Source: DALYJJ01 sp031969915 (GTDB taxonomy: Bacteria; Acidobacteriota; Terriglobia; Bryobacterales; Bryobacteraceae). From it: a stretch of 16,407 nucleotides of DNA. The DNA is taken from NCBI GenBank assembly GCA_031969915.1, contig DALYJJ010000130.1, positions 1 through 16,407 on the forward strand. The letters are read 5' to 3'. This document shows positions 1 to 9,659 of the stretch, piece by piece (positions within the stretch are counted from its first letter, which is position 1; each line of letters begins with the position of its first letter). Made by a program: the position numbers and the translations under genes. The notes below the pieces were generated by a model. The model searched no databases. It was given only the letters and a program-made list of their open reading frames with translations, and was not told where the DNA came from.

Positions 1-426
1 TCGGCGGAGGAGATGCGGCTCTCCGAACTGGCGCGCGTGAAAGTCGGGCCGTATTACACGAACACACGCGACGGGCTGATCCTGGCGCAGCGGCTGCTGA
101 ACCAGGAGCGCAAGGATATGAAGCAGATCATCATGATCACCGACGGGAAGCCGTCGGCGTTGACACTGGACGACGGCCGCATGTACCGCAACGCCTTCGG
201 CCTCGATCCGCTGGTGATCAGCCGGACGCTCGAAGAAGTGAACCGCTGCAAGCAACAGGGGATTCTCATCAACACCTTCATGCTGGCGAGCGACTACGGC
301 CTGGTGAACTTTGTGCAGAAGGTGACCGAGTTGTGCCGCGGGAAGGCGTACTTCACCACGCCCTACACACTCGGGCAGTACCTGTTGCTGGACTACATGA
401 ACCGCAAGTCGCGGACTGTGCACTAG
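1..426 (+). CDS. VWA-domain protein, C-terminal part (5' end outside window)
   Basis: The frame is open from the first base and ends at TAG 424-426, so only the last 141 residues are present and the start lies upstream. The fragment reads as the second half of a von Willebrand factor A domain. A TNT motif followed by a GLILAQRLL helix supplies the threonine expected in a metal-ion-dependent adhesion site. The strand IIMITDGKPSA carries the later aspartate of that site. The end, GQYLLLDYMNRK, resembles the usual close of standalone bacterial VWA proteins found near MoxR-type AAA ATPases. Such proteins are thought to act as metal-dependent adaptors for ATPase partners; that role is family knowledge and the partner is not in view. 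The gene converges on the CRTAC1 gene with a 14-base gap. The missing N-terminus could carry other domains. Confidence 0.85.
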   Translation, partial: SAEEMRLSELARVKVGPYYTNTRDGLILAQRLLNQERKDMKQIIMITDGKPSALTLDDGRMYRNAFGLDPLVISRTLEEVNRCKQQGILINTFMLASDYGLVNFVQKVTELCRGKAYFTTPYTLGQYLLLDYMNRKSRTVH

Positions 427-440
427 CCGGCGGAGGGCCG

Positions 441-2053
<1,613 letters not shown>

Positions 2054-2057
<4 letters not shown>

Positions 2058-4822
2058 TCGGAAACCATCCTTTTCGCCGCCGCGGGCGCGGGCTTTGCGG
2101 CCGGCTTGAGTTGCCAGGCGCTTTCGTGATCGTGAATCATCTGCCGCTCGTTGTTGTCTTCGGGGTGCGTCATGCGCGGCTTCGCGGTGATCGCCTGCGC
2201 CGACTCATCCGCCTTGAAGCGGCGGAACAGTTTCTCCTCGCGCCCCGCCGCCTCTAGCTGGCCCGCACCGCGGTACGCCAGCATCAGGGTATAGTGCGCC
2301 TGCACGTCTTCGGGATCCACTGCAAGCACTGCCTTGCCCGCCTCAATGGATGCCGCGTAGTCGCGCTTCAGGAAGTGAATCCGCGCCAGTTGATTGAGCA
2401 CCACGCGGTCGCGCGGATACTGCTGGTTGACCCGCTTGAGAGAGGCGAGCGCGCCGTCGTAGTCCCCATCCGCCTTCTGCGCCATGGCCTTGAAGAAGTG
2501 AATGCGGCCAAGGTTCGGACTGAGGGAGAGCGCCTTCTCGATGTACGGCTTGGCGGCGTCGGTCTCGCCCTCCTGAATCAGGGCGCGCGCGACGTTGAGC
2601 CAGCCGTCGGCATACTCCGGTTCGGCTTCGGTCACCTTCTTGAAGGCGTATTCGGCGCCCTTCAAGTCGCCCTGCAGCAGCAGGCCGATGCCCCAATCGT
2701 TCCAACGTTCGCGGTCTTCCTTCCGCACCACAGGCCGCCACTGGGTCTCCGTCTTTTTGTCCCCCACCAGGAGCTTGGTCTCGGCCTGGGCGAGCGTCAC
2801 GATGGGCAGATCGGGAATCCGGTCCTTGACGGCGCCCGAAACATTCCCGGGGATGTTTGCTTTGTCGAAGGAATACTCGCGGCTGTCGTGATGAAGCGCC
2901 GCTTCGCCGGCCACCGGTTTGCCCGCGTACGCGAACTGTGTATAGTAGTGCGCGAACTTGCGGTAGTTGAGCTTGGCGGTCAGGGTGATGGGCCCGCGGG
3001 CATTGTCGGGGATCTTCACGCGATAATGCGCGACGTCCGCCGCGCCCGGCGGAATCAGGCGCACATAGAGCACGCTGCGCGCCTGCCAGGCATTGCGCTT
3101 GTCAATGGGATTCCCTTCGCCATCGAGCATGTAGGAGCGGTAGAAGTGCGCCCCGCGCTCCACCGGCCCGCGGCCCTCGTCCTCCACCATGCCGCTCCAG
3201 TAGACGATGTTGCCGCCGGCGTCCTTGCCCTGCAGTTCCAGCCAGACGTCGAACGAGTCCACGGTGCCGCCGGGGAAGAAGTGGCCGATCTTGCGCGTGC
3301 GGACGACCACGTCGACCCGCACCGTCTCGCCGGGCTTGAACACAGCGCCGGACTGGTCGATGGGCGCGGCGACCTTGCCCACTTCGCGCAGAAACACAGC
3401 GCCGCCCTGCTCGGCTTCTTCGCCTACGGCGAAGGTGGACATCAGTTGCGGCCCGTCGCTGCGGCGCCGCATCTCCGGCTGGCCGGGCATCGACTCCACG
3501 GGCGTGGCGCCGAAGATATCGACCGTGATGAAGCCGGATTTCAAGAACGCTTCCGTCTCCTTCAACTGCTGCTGGTCGCCGTTGACGTACGGCACGGCGG
3601 TGTTCGCCGCCGGGAAACGGTGCGACTTCACGAAGCCGTTCTTGTTGCCCGGGTCGCCGGACTTCACCAGCGGCATGTGGCAGTCCGCGCAGGTCTGTGA
3701 CTTCTGCGGATAGTAGAAGGACCGCGCGCCCTGGCCGGAAATACCGCTCGCCTGCCAGTTGTCGTAGTCGTTGAAGCCGCGCAGCCAGCGGTAGTTATTG
3801 ACGGGCACGTCGAGGTGCACTTTGTGGCAGGTGGAACAATACTCGGCCGAATCCTCGCGCATGAACGGCTTCAGGAAGGTGCGCCGGTGCGGCTCCGGCT
3901 CCGTAAAGGTCAGCCATCGGTCGATCCGGCGCAGGATCGGGTTCTTGCTGGAGGCAAGCTCATGGAGCGGCGGATACTCGATCGTGAAGCCGCCGTTGCC
4001 GGTGGAGCCGTCGACGTGCACGATGGAGTGGCAGGAGACGCAACCCAGCCCGTTCTGCGCTTCCGGCGTGTCGATCTGGTCCTTGATCGGCTTGTCGAAC
4101 CGGCCGTTGAAGAAGACGGCGTGGTCGTGGCAGCCGGCGCACCACTTCGACCCTTTGGTGCCGGAGAGCTCCTGCATATGCTCGATGGACTTCCGGTAGA
4201 ACTGGTTGTTGAACGAGGCGAAGTGATGGACCGAGCTGTTCCACTGCTCATAGATGTCCTTGTGGCACTCACCGCAGAGCTTCGAGTCCATGAAGAAGTT
4301 CGAGGGGATGGTCCCGCCCACGTTGGTCTTCGCCGACGAGGGCCAGAACGGCGACTTCGTTCCGCCTCCTTCCTCCTCCATGCTGGTGGGGACGACCATC
4401 GGGTTGCGGATGCGCTGCTTCGGCTGCGGCGCCAGCGGCGCCAGCGCCAGCAGAACCACCGCCGCGGCCGACGCCTGTGCCAGCCGCTTCCACCCCGCGC
4501 GCCAGGATTGCAGCGCGAAGAGCAGCACGCCCACTCCGCAAAAACTCACGTGGGCAAGCAAGACCGGCTTCGCCTGCTGGAGATTCCGTTCGACGAGGTA
4601 CGCCCCCAGCACCGCGCCGATGAGGAGGAATCCGGCCGCCACGTTCCGGTAGCGCGGCTGTTTCACCAGCAGCCACACGTAGCCCGCCGCCGCCGCCATG
4701 CCCGCGACGACGTGAAGGATCACGTTCGTCATGTAGAAGATGGTGGGCGAAGCGAAGGCCGCCAGATAGACCGAGTTCAGAAGTAGAAAGAGAAACAGCG
4801 CCCCGACAATTCGGTTCAACAT
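2054..4822 (-). CDS. membrane-anchored pentaheme cytochrome c with C-terminal TPR domain
   Basis: 922 residues from the ATG at 4822-4820. Five hydrophobic helices lie near residues 3-23, 27-52, 60-77, 87-107 and 113-132. Positive charges in the TM2-TM3 loop (KQPRYR) and TM4-TM5 loop (RAGWKR) put the rest of the protein in the periplasm, where heme c is attached. Five CXXCH sites follow: CGECH 183, CAGCH 228, CVSCH 261, CSTCH 329 and CADCH 378, a cytochrome c554-like arrangement. Residues about 490-615 look like a beta-sandwich containing the GHFFPGGTVDSFDVWLEL motif. Residues about 700-872 form roughly five TPR units. The gene starts 4 bases after the preceding stop and ends overlapping the next start (GTGA). 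It is likely an electron-transfer protein; donor and acceptor are unknown. A start 18 codons further upstream is open, but it would lie inside the upstream gene and add a polar, arginine-rich extension before TM1, so it was not chosen. Confidence 0.92.
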
Positions 4823-4826
4823 CGTG

Positions 4827-7800
4827 TTACATCCCCATCCCCATGCCGCCCGCAGACTTGCGGGGCGGCGCGGCACGGTCTCCGACCAGCGGCCGGATCA
4901 GCCGCAGCGCGGGCCGTGTGTTGTAGCTGGTGCGCCAGCGTTCGTGTTCCGGCGTTGCCGGGAACTTCTCGTTCGAGCCGTACGGATACTGCGTCATGCC
5001 GTGAAACGGCAGCGGCTCCACGGTCTGCGAATAAGCGGTGTTTGCGTCGCGGTCCTTGGCCCAGCCGTCCACCTTGAGCAGAAAGTCGCGCTTCCATCCG
5101 GCGGGCAGCGCCGGCAGCCGGGCGGCGTCGAACAGCAGGCGGATCTCGTCGCCCGACGACATGATCACGAAGCGGTCGTCCACGGCGGTGAGCAGTTCGC
5201 GCACATCGCCATAGCGGGTGTACATGCCGGGCGTGGGGTTCCACAGCGACACGGGCATGGACTGGGAGTAGAAGAACTGCTCCGGCTGCTTGCGCTCCGG
5301 ATGCACCAGGTTACCGGAGTAGCCGCGGAACCGGATCTCGGCCGTGCCGGCATCCAGGTCCGTCAGGGTCACCGGAGGCTTCCCGGTCTCCTCGCTCAGG
5401 AAGACCTCGTCCCAATACACGCAGAGGTTGGTGACGATCCGAACTTCGCGGGACGCCGAGAGCCACTTGCCGGTGAGATCCACGGCGATGGTCTTCGGCT
5501 TACCCGCGGGCATGCCCATGTCCTCAATCACCGTCTTCCATTCGCCGCGTTCGTCCTTCACCTGCAGATAGGGCGGCACCAGTCCGCCACGCTTTTCCTG
5601 GGCGACCGCAAGGAAGGTGCTGCCGTCAGCCCAGTCCACCCAACCGGAGAGAACCATCACGGCCTTGCCGTGGCGCGCGGCGTCCTTGCCGAAATCGAGC
5701 TCGAGGGCGTGCAGTTCAGCCACGGCCGACACGGTGCGCTGGAATTCATCCGGGTAGGTCTTGTCCTTGGCGACGACTTTGCGCAGGACGTCGCGGCCGC
5801 GTTCATCGCGCGCGGAGACGGGAGCAATCCGCTTGCTGACGCCGTACAGGCGGAACTCCGGGAAGGGCGGCCCCTTCCACTTGTCGTTGTGGAAGATGTC
5901 CACCTCGGCCGGATGATCGACGGCGATCAAGCGAATCTGGTCGATGTACGCCGCCTCGCTCAACTCCTCCGTGATGCGCACTTCGTAGCGCCCCTTCACG
6001 GCGCGCAGGGAATCGCCCTGGATGGCGATGTACTCGTCGTGGTCCACCGGGAAGTACTTGCCGTCGCCGGCGCTTGCGCCCAGGGGAGCCACACCGAGCA
6101 CGTCCGTGATGTATTCGAACTGCGTGCCGTTCCAGGTCCAGATGATCGGACACGACCCGGAGAGCCGCTGCGCTTCCTTGTATTCCAGCAGCTTGCCCGC
6201 CGCCTGGTTCGGTTCGTTCTGAATCAGGCCGTTCGGCCAGGTGATGCGCACCGTATCGATCTGCTTCGCACCGCGCAGGCCGAAGACCAGCGGCAGGCCC
6301 GTGTAGAGCTTCTTCTGATACAGCCGCCCGGCCTTCACCTCCACCTCAGCGCCCGGCGCGGTGAGCAGGTTCTTCACGCCGACGACGCGAATCCGGGTCC
6401 ACAGGTTGGCGGTCGCCGTGGCGTTCCGCTCTACGCGTACGCTGCCGTCGGCATGCACCGCGGCCAGGTCGATCTTGGCGTCGCCATCGAAATCGGCCGC
6501 GGCCCAGACCACCGGATCGCCGAACTGCTGCTTCGGCTCGGAGAACTTGCCGCCGCCGAGATTCCGGGCGATGTTCGGCCCGGCGACAAGGTCGGCAACG
6601 CCGCGCAGCCCGAGGTCCGCGAACACGAATCCCGCGCCGGGCCAGCCGCCCGCGTCCGCTTCGAACCTGCCAATCCGGTTGCGCAACAGGCGCGTGCGTC
6701 CGCCGTCCAGAAACGCGATGTCCAGTTCGCGATCGTTATCAATGTCGGCGGCCGTTAATTGCCGGGCGCCCGCGGGCACCAGCGGCGCCGGCTCGGCCCG
6801 ATAGAAGCCCTGCAGCAGGTCGCGATAGATTACGCCGGGCTTGCCCTCATAGGACACCAGCAGGTCGGCGCTCTTCGTGTCGGCGACATAGCGGAACGGC
6901 ACGGCGTCCACGGCGCTTCCCGGTGCGAAAGGAAAGTCGGCGGTGCGGTCGCCGAAGCCCGCCGAGCCTTCGTTGCGATACAGCGCCTGGGTTGCGCCCA
7001 GCAGCACCAGGTCGAGGTCGTAATCGTGGTCGTAATCGAGCCACACCAGTTTGCGGAACGCCTGCGCAGGCAGCACGGCGTCCACCTTGCGGAACTTGCC
7101 CTTCTCGTTCGCCCAAAGCGTCACGCCGTCGCGCGCAGCGACGGCGAAGTCCGCGAATCCGTCGTTGTTGAAATCACCGATCGCGAGGGACGCGATGTCA
7201 CGCAACGCCCCGAGCGCCCCGAGGTCCACCGCCGCCGCGCCGCCGCGATACACCGCGATGCCCGCCGCCGACCAGACCACCAGATCGGCGCGTCCATCGC
7301 CATCCAGTTCGAAGGCCTCGACACCTGCCGTTTGCGCATCGGCCTTTCCTGTCAGCGTGCGCGATTCGAACTTCAACTCCGCCGGTTTCTCGTCCATCGC
7401 CCACCGCGAGTCAACCGGATCGTAGACCTCAGCCCAGGCGCTCCACTCCATGTCTTCCGGCGTGGCCGTGCCCTCGGTCCGCTTCTTGATCTCCTGGAAC
7501 AACCGCAGTTCGCGCTGCGCGTCTTCCATGCGGCGAGCCTGGCGGTACGCGTTGTAGAGCTGAAAGTGAGGCGCGGCCAGGTTGGCGTCCAGCTTTGTTG
7601 CCATCTCGAACGACTTGATCGCGTCCTCGGGCCGGCCGACCAGCTTGTAGAGCACGCCGAGGTTGTAGCGCGAGATCGGCTCGTCGGGAACCAGTTTCGC
7701 CATCTGTTCGAACTGGGCGAGGGCACGTTCGTGTTCGCCCATCTTCTTCCACTCGACGCCCAGGTTAAACCAGGTGTGAGGCAAATCGGGTTTCTGCTTC

Positions 7801-8093
7801 TGGACGCGCTCCAGCTCGGCGATGCCCTCCTTGGTCTTGCCCGCGCGAAGCAGCGCGAGGCCGTAGTTCAGGCGTTCGCCCGGATCGTTCGGACGAAGAG
7901 CGAGGGCGCGGCGGAACTGCTCGACGGCCTCGGCCTGGGTCGTCGGGTTCTCATAGAACGCTTTGCCGAGGTTGCGAAGGCGCTGTAGCTGCTCGTCCTG
8001 TGAAGGGTTCGTCGTTTGCGCCCAGCCCAGCCAAAGCAGCCCTGCGCCGGCCGAAACAGCCAGCCAGAGGCGAAATCCCATTGTGCTCATCAT
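4827..8093 (-). CDS. secreted TPR - VCBS propeller - UnbV-like protein with large C-terminal domain
   Basis: 1088 residues. An N-terminal hydrophobic stretch ending GWAQ (about 6-26) is a likely signal peptide. Residues about 35-205 form TPR helices, for example NLGKAFYENP, WFNLGVEWKKMGEHERAL and YNLGVLYKLVGRPEDAI. Residues about 255-560 form a propeller with calcium-loop motifs at 264 (DGDGRAD), 307 (DFNNDGFAD), 353 (DYDHDYDLD), 450 (DIDNDRELD) and 534 (DFDGDAKID). Residues 581-635 are UnbV-like (VRITWPNGLIQNE). Residues about 645-1088 are a further region opening with CPIIWTWNGTQFEYITDVLG, which I cannot assign to a named function; it ends in a short Gly-Met repeat. The ATG at 8093 has AAGGGA 8 bases upstream; an ATG two codons' distance is also possible. 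It is the first gene of the cytochrome operon and is probably a periplasmic partner or sensor subunit of that cytochrome (inference). Confidence 0.9.
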   Translation of the reverse strand: MMSTMGFRLWLAVSAGAGLLWLGWAQTTNPSQDEQLQRLRNLGKAFYENPTTQAEAVEQFRRALALRPNDPGERLNYGLALLRAGKTKEGIAELERVQKQKPDLPHTWFNLGVEWKKMGEHERALAQFEQMAKLVPDEPISRYNLGVLYKLVGRPEDAIKSFEMATKLDANLAAPHFQLYNAYRQARRMEDAQRELRLFQEIKKRTEGTATPEDMEWSAWAEVYDPVDSRWAMDEKPAELKFESRTLTGKADAQTAGVEAFELDGDGRADLVVWSAAGIAVYRGGAAAVDLGALGALRDIASLAIGDFNNDGFADFAVAARDGVTLWANEKGKFRKVDAVLPAQAFRKLVWLDYDHDYDLDLVLLGATQALYRNEGSAGFGDRTADFPFAPGSAVDAVPFRYVADTKSADLLVSYEGKPGVIYRDLLQGFYRAEPAPLVPAGARQLTAADIDNDRELDIAFLDGGRTRLLRNRIGRFEADAGGWPGAGFVFADLGLRGVADLVAGPNIARNLGGGKFSEPKQQFGDPVVWAAADFDGDAKIDLAAVHADGSVRVERNATATANLWTRIRVVGVKNLLTAPGAEVEVKAGRLYQKKLYTGLPLVFGLRGAKQIDTVRITWPNGLIQNEPNQAAGKLLEYKEAQRLSGSCPIIWTWNGTQFEYITDVLGVAPLGASAGDGKYFPVDHDEYIAIQGDSLRAVKGRYEVRITEELSEAAYIDQIRLIAVDHPAEVDIFHNDKWKGPPFPEFRLYGVSKRIAPVSARDERGRDVLRKVVAKDKTYPDEFQRTVSAVAELHALELDFGKDAARHGKAVMVLSGWVDWADGSTFLAVAQEKRGGLVPPYLQVKDERGEWKTVIEDMGMPAGKPKTIAVDLTGKWLSASREVRIVTNLCVYWDEVFLSEETGKPPVTLTDLDAGTAEIRFRGYSGNLVHPERKQPEQFFYSQSMPVSLWNPTPGMYTRYGDVRELLTAVDDRFVIMSSGDEIRLLFDAARLPALPAGWKRDFLLKVDGWAKDRDANTAYSQTVEPLPFHGMTQYPYGSNEKFPATPEHERWRTSYNTRPALRLIRPLVGDRAAPPRKSAGGMGMGM
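4832..4836 (-). promoter_or_regulatory. ribosome binding site of the cytochrome gene, inside the preceding gene
   Basis: The minus strand reads GGGGATGTAACACG and then ATG. The G-rich core lies about 9-10 bases before the ATG at 4822. It is formed by the codons for the Gly-Met repeat that ends the upstream protein, so the tail of one gene doubles as the ribosome site of the next. This supports the start at 4822 and coupled translation. Confidence 0.5.
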
Positions 8094-8103
8094 GATCGTG
8101 TTC

Positions 8104-8117
8104 CCTTCGGGCGAAGG
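8104..8117. repeat. 14-bp perfect inverted repeat overlapping the ribosome site of the 1088-aa gene
   Basis: CCTTCGGGCGAAGG is a perfect palindrome with 6-base arms and a 2-base centre. On the minus-strand transcript, one arm contains the AAGG of the ribosome site used by the ATG at 8093. As RNA it could fold as a 5-bp stem with a GCCC loop. It could be a translational control hairpin or a DNA operator; the sequence alone does not decide. Confidence 0.55.
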
Positions 8118-8122
8118 TCAAT

Positions 8123-8128
8123 AATATA
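8123..8128 (-). promoter_or_regulatory. possible -10 element for the cytochrome operon
   Basis: The minus strand reads TATATT within an AT-rich island (8119-8137) that stands out from the GC-rich surroundings, about 30 bases before the operon's first ATG. No convincing -35 lies at the usual distance (GCCACG at 17 bp), so this would be a weak or activator-dependent promoter. Read-through from the regulator gene is also possible, because no terminator is visible in the 97-base gap. Confidence 0.35.
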
Positions 8129-8192
8129 AAGGTATTAGCCGGATCCGTGGCCTGCTTCGCGCGCAATCGAGCGAGCCCAGGCTGCAACGGCA

Positions 8193-9557
8193 TCATTGCG
8201 GGCGCGTCACCTGCTCAAAGGCGCGGCCGTTCCAGCGCAGTACGGGATACAACTCGCGTTCGTCACGCGGGCCAAAGGCATGATCCAACCGGCCGGCTGC
8301 CGTGAGGATGCCGTGGACCGCGCGATAGCCTTCGACGTGTTCCGCGGAGCGGAGCTTCAGTTGGGAGTCGAATCCGTAAATCAATGCGCCAGGAAGCCCG
8401 GGCGGGCCGCCTTGGGCCAACGGCTCGCGGGTCTGGAGGGACCAAACGGAGAGCCGGTCTGGCGCATCCAGGTTGACTCGCCAGACGTGCGGCCACGCGT
8501 TGACCGCTCGGGCGACGTCTGTCTGCGGGAAAACGAAGTACGCCAGTGGTCCACCCGCGGGACAGTTGGCGCAGCGGTAGTGCGGGTTGGTAGCGGGGGC
8601 GGAGCCGGCAATGTGGTTGTAGTCCAGCACGGCGAGGCCGGCGGCGTGGTGCTCATTGTTCGCGCCTCCGGCGAAAAGCAGGCGCCGGCCGCCAAGCTCG
8701 ACGACCTTCGCCTCCCACAGGCGGCCATCGTTCCAGAACTCACCGTTCAGCCGGCCGGCGGCATCGTACTTCTGGACGACGGAGGGAAACCAGGTGGGGT
8801 CATAGGAGATTACCAGGACGGACTTCCTTCCGTCGGGTTCGTCCACCACGACGAAACGCGCCACGCCGTAGGGTGGGGCGAAGGTGTTCTCGCCGTACCG
8901 CAGCGTTCGCGCGACGGTGACGCCGGGCCGGACGGAGAACCGAACGGAGCCATCGTGTTCAAAACAGTAGAACGCCTTCTTGTATTCGTCGCGGCTGACC
9001 ACAAGGAAGAGGAACTCCCGCCGGCCGTCGCCGTCCAGGTCAACGAACTCCCCGATGTTTGGCTGCACGGCCGGGGCGCCCTGCCGGTCGAAGTTGGCGG
9101 GTTGGAGGACAGTGTCAAAGGTGTGGTTCCACAGCGTCACGCCGCGGGCGTCGGTGACCAGGAGGCGATGCTGGTCGAGGCGCCAAGCCTCCGGACGCGG
9201 GCGCGAGACGGCGATGACGTACGCCGCGCCTCCCGCCGCGATCAGAACCGCGAGGGCCAACGGCCAGACCCAGGGACGGCGGCGGGCGGGCACAGGCGTC
9301 GGTGGCGGCGGCGTTTGGGGCTGCTCGGCGAGCCACGCCTCCAACTCGCCGCGCAGAGCGTAGACGACCGCACCCTTGGGCCCGCGCTTCCGGCGAACGG
9401 GAAGGCCGAACTCTTTCTCATATCGCTGCGCGGTCTTTACGGAGACCTGAAGAAACGCTGCGATGCCGTCCCAGTAGCGGATCAATTCGTCGTCCGCCAA
9501 GGGGCGGTTCTGCGCGCGGGCACCGTCCTCCGGCTTCGGCGGCTGCGGGGCGTTCAT
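8193..9557 (-). CDS. transmembrane one-component regulator: HTH, single TM helix, periplasmic beta-propeller
   Basis: 454 residues. Residues about 26-77 form a MerR/excisionase-like winged helix-turn-helix (AAFLQVSVKTAQRYEKEFGL, then a wing and ELEAWLAEQ). A proline-rich linker (79-93, PPPPTPVP) and RRR precede one strong transmembrane helix (about 96-117). Arginines on the cytoplasmic side place the N-terminal HTH inside and residues 120-454 in the periplasm. That part is rich in beta strands and has an FG-GAP-like loop at 173 (DLDGDGRRE) and a CANC pair at 329-332. The layout parallels ToxR/CadC: a membrane-bound transcription factor with a periplasmic sensor. ATG 9557 has AGGA about 11 bases upstream. 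It lies just upstream of the cytochrome operon on the same strand and diverges from the PEP-CTERM gene across a tandem 10-bp repeat. The sensed signal is unknown; the CANC pair could sense thiol redox state or a metal. Confidence 0.85.
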   Translation of the reverse strand: MNAPQPPKPEDGARAQNRPLADDELIRYWDGIAAFLQVSVKTAQRYEKEFGLPVRRKRGPKGAVVYALRGELEAWLAEQPQTPPPPTPVPARRRPWVWPLALAVLIAAGGAAYVIAVSRPRPEAWRLDQHRLLVTDARGVTLWNHTFDTVLQPANFDRQGAPAVQPNIGEFVDLDGDGRREFLFLVVSRDEYKKAFYCFEHDGSVRFSVRPGVTVARTLRYGENTFAPPYGVARFVVVDEPDGRKSVLVISYDPTWFPSVVQKYDAAGRLNGEFWNDGRLWEAKVVELGGRRLLFAGGANNEHHAAGLAVLDYNHIAGSAPATNPHYRCANCPAGGPLAYFVFPQTDVARAVNAWPHVWRVNLDAPDRLSVWSLQTREPLAQGGPPGLPGALIYGFDSQLKLRSAEHVEGYRAVHGILTAAGRLDHAFGPRDERELYPVLRWNGRAFEQVTRPQ

Positions 9558-9572
9558 GCTCTGACGTGTCCT

Positions 9573-9601
9573 AGCATACAGCGGACCGCGGGGCGATGTG
9601 A
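9573..9601 (-). promoter_or_regulatory. possible promoter of the regulator gene
   Basis: The minus strand has TATGCT (9578-9573) as a -10 candidate and TCACAT (9601-9596) 17 bp upstream as a poor -35. The -35 position falls inside the first copy of the tandem 10-bp repeat, which would fit autoregulation. The same -10 overlaps the AGGA ribosome-site candidate, so one of the two assignments must be wrong. Confidence 0.3.
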
Positions 9602-9623
9602 CTCAATGTGACGCGATGTGACG
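9594..9623. repeat. three tandem 10-bp direct repeats in the divergent control region
   Basis: The units are CGATGTGACT (9594-9603), CAATGTGACG (9604-9613) and CGATGTGACG (9614-9623), joined without spacers. All share ATGTGAC. A 10-bp period is close to one helical turn, so bound proteins would sit on one DNA face. The array lies between the divergent regulator and PEP-CTERM starts, 1 bp before a -35-like box for the rightward gene. It is a likely operator, and the adjacent HTH protein is the natural candidate to bind it (inference). Confidence 0.8.
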
Positions 9624-9624
9624 C

Positions 9625-9653
9625 TGGTCAACGAAGCCGCCGGTCCTTAGGAT
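9625..9653 (+). promoter_or_regulatory. putative promoter of the PEP-CTERM gene
   Basis: TGGTCA (9625-9630, four of six matches to TTGACA) and TAGGAT (9648-9653) are separated by 17 bp. Transcription would begin at or next to the ATG at 9660, giving a very short leader or none. The same AGGA could instead act as a ribosome site 7 bases from the ATG. A small palindrome, TCCT-T-AGGA (9644-9652), overlaps the -10. Confidence 0.45.
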
Positions 9654-9659
9654 CGGCCT

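Noticed and set aside
427..440. Possible terminator between the converging VWA and CRTAC1 genes
   Set aside because: The 14-base gap is GC-rich with only a weak inverted match and no T-run.
2294..3700. Long plus-strand open frame opposite the cytochrome gene
   Set aside because: No recognisable motifs; it lies over the middle and TPR regions of the well-supported cytochrome.
4823..4876. Upstream ATG extension of the cytochrome by 18 residues
   Set aside because: It would overlap the preceding gene by 50 bases and put a polar Arg-rich stretch before TM1. The ATG at 4822 has better spacing and a G-rich ribosome site.
4824..6758. 644-codon plus-strand open frame opposite the TPR/propeller gene
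   Set aside because: Its His/Arg/Val-rich composition is typical of antisense of GC-rich coding sequence; no ribosome site or domain.
8141..8192. Possible terminator after the regulator gene
   Set aside because: GCCTG and CAGGC can pair over a long imperfect stem, but no T-run follows; read-through into the cytochrome operon remains possible.
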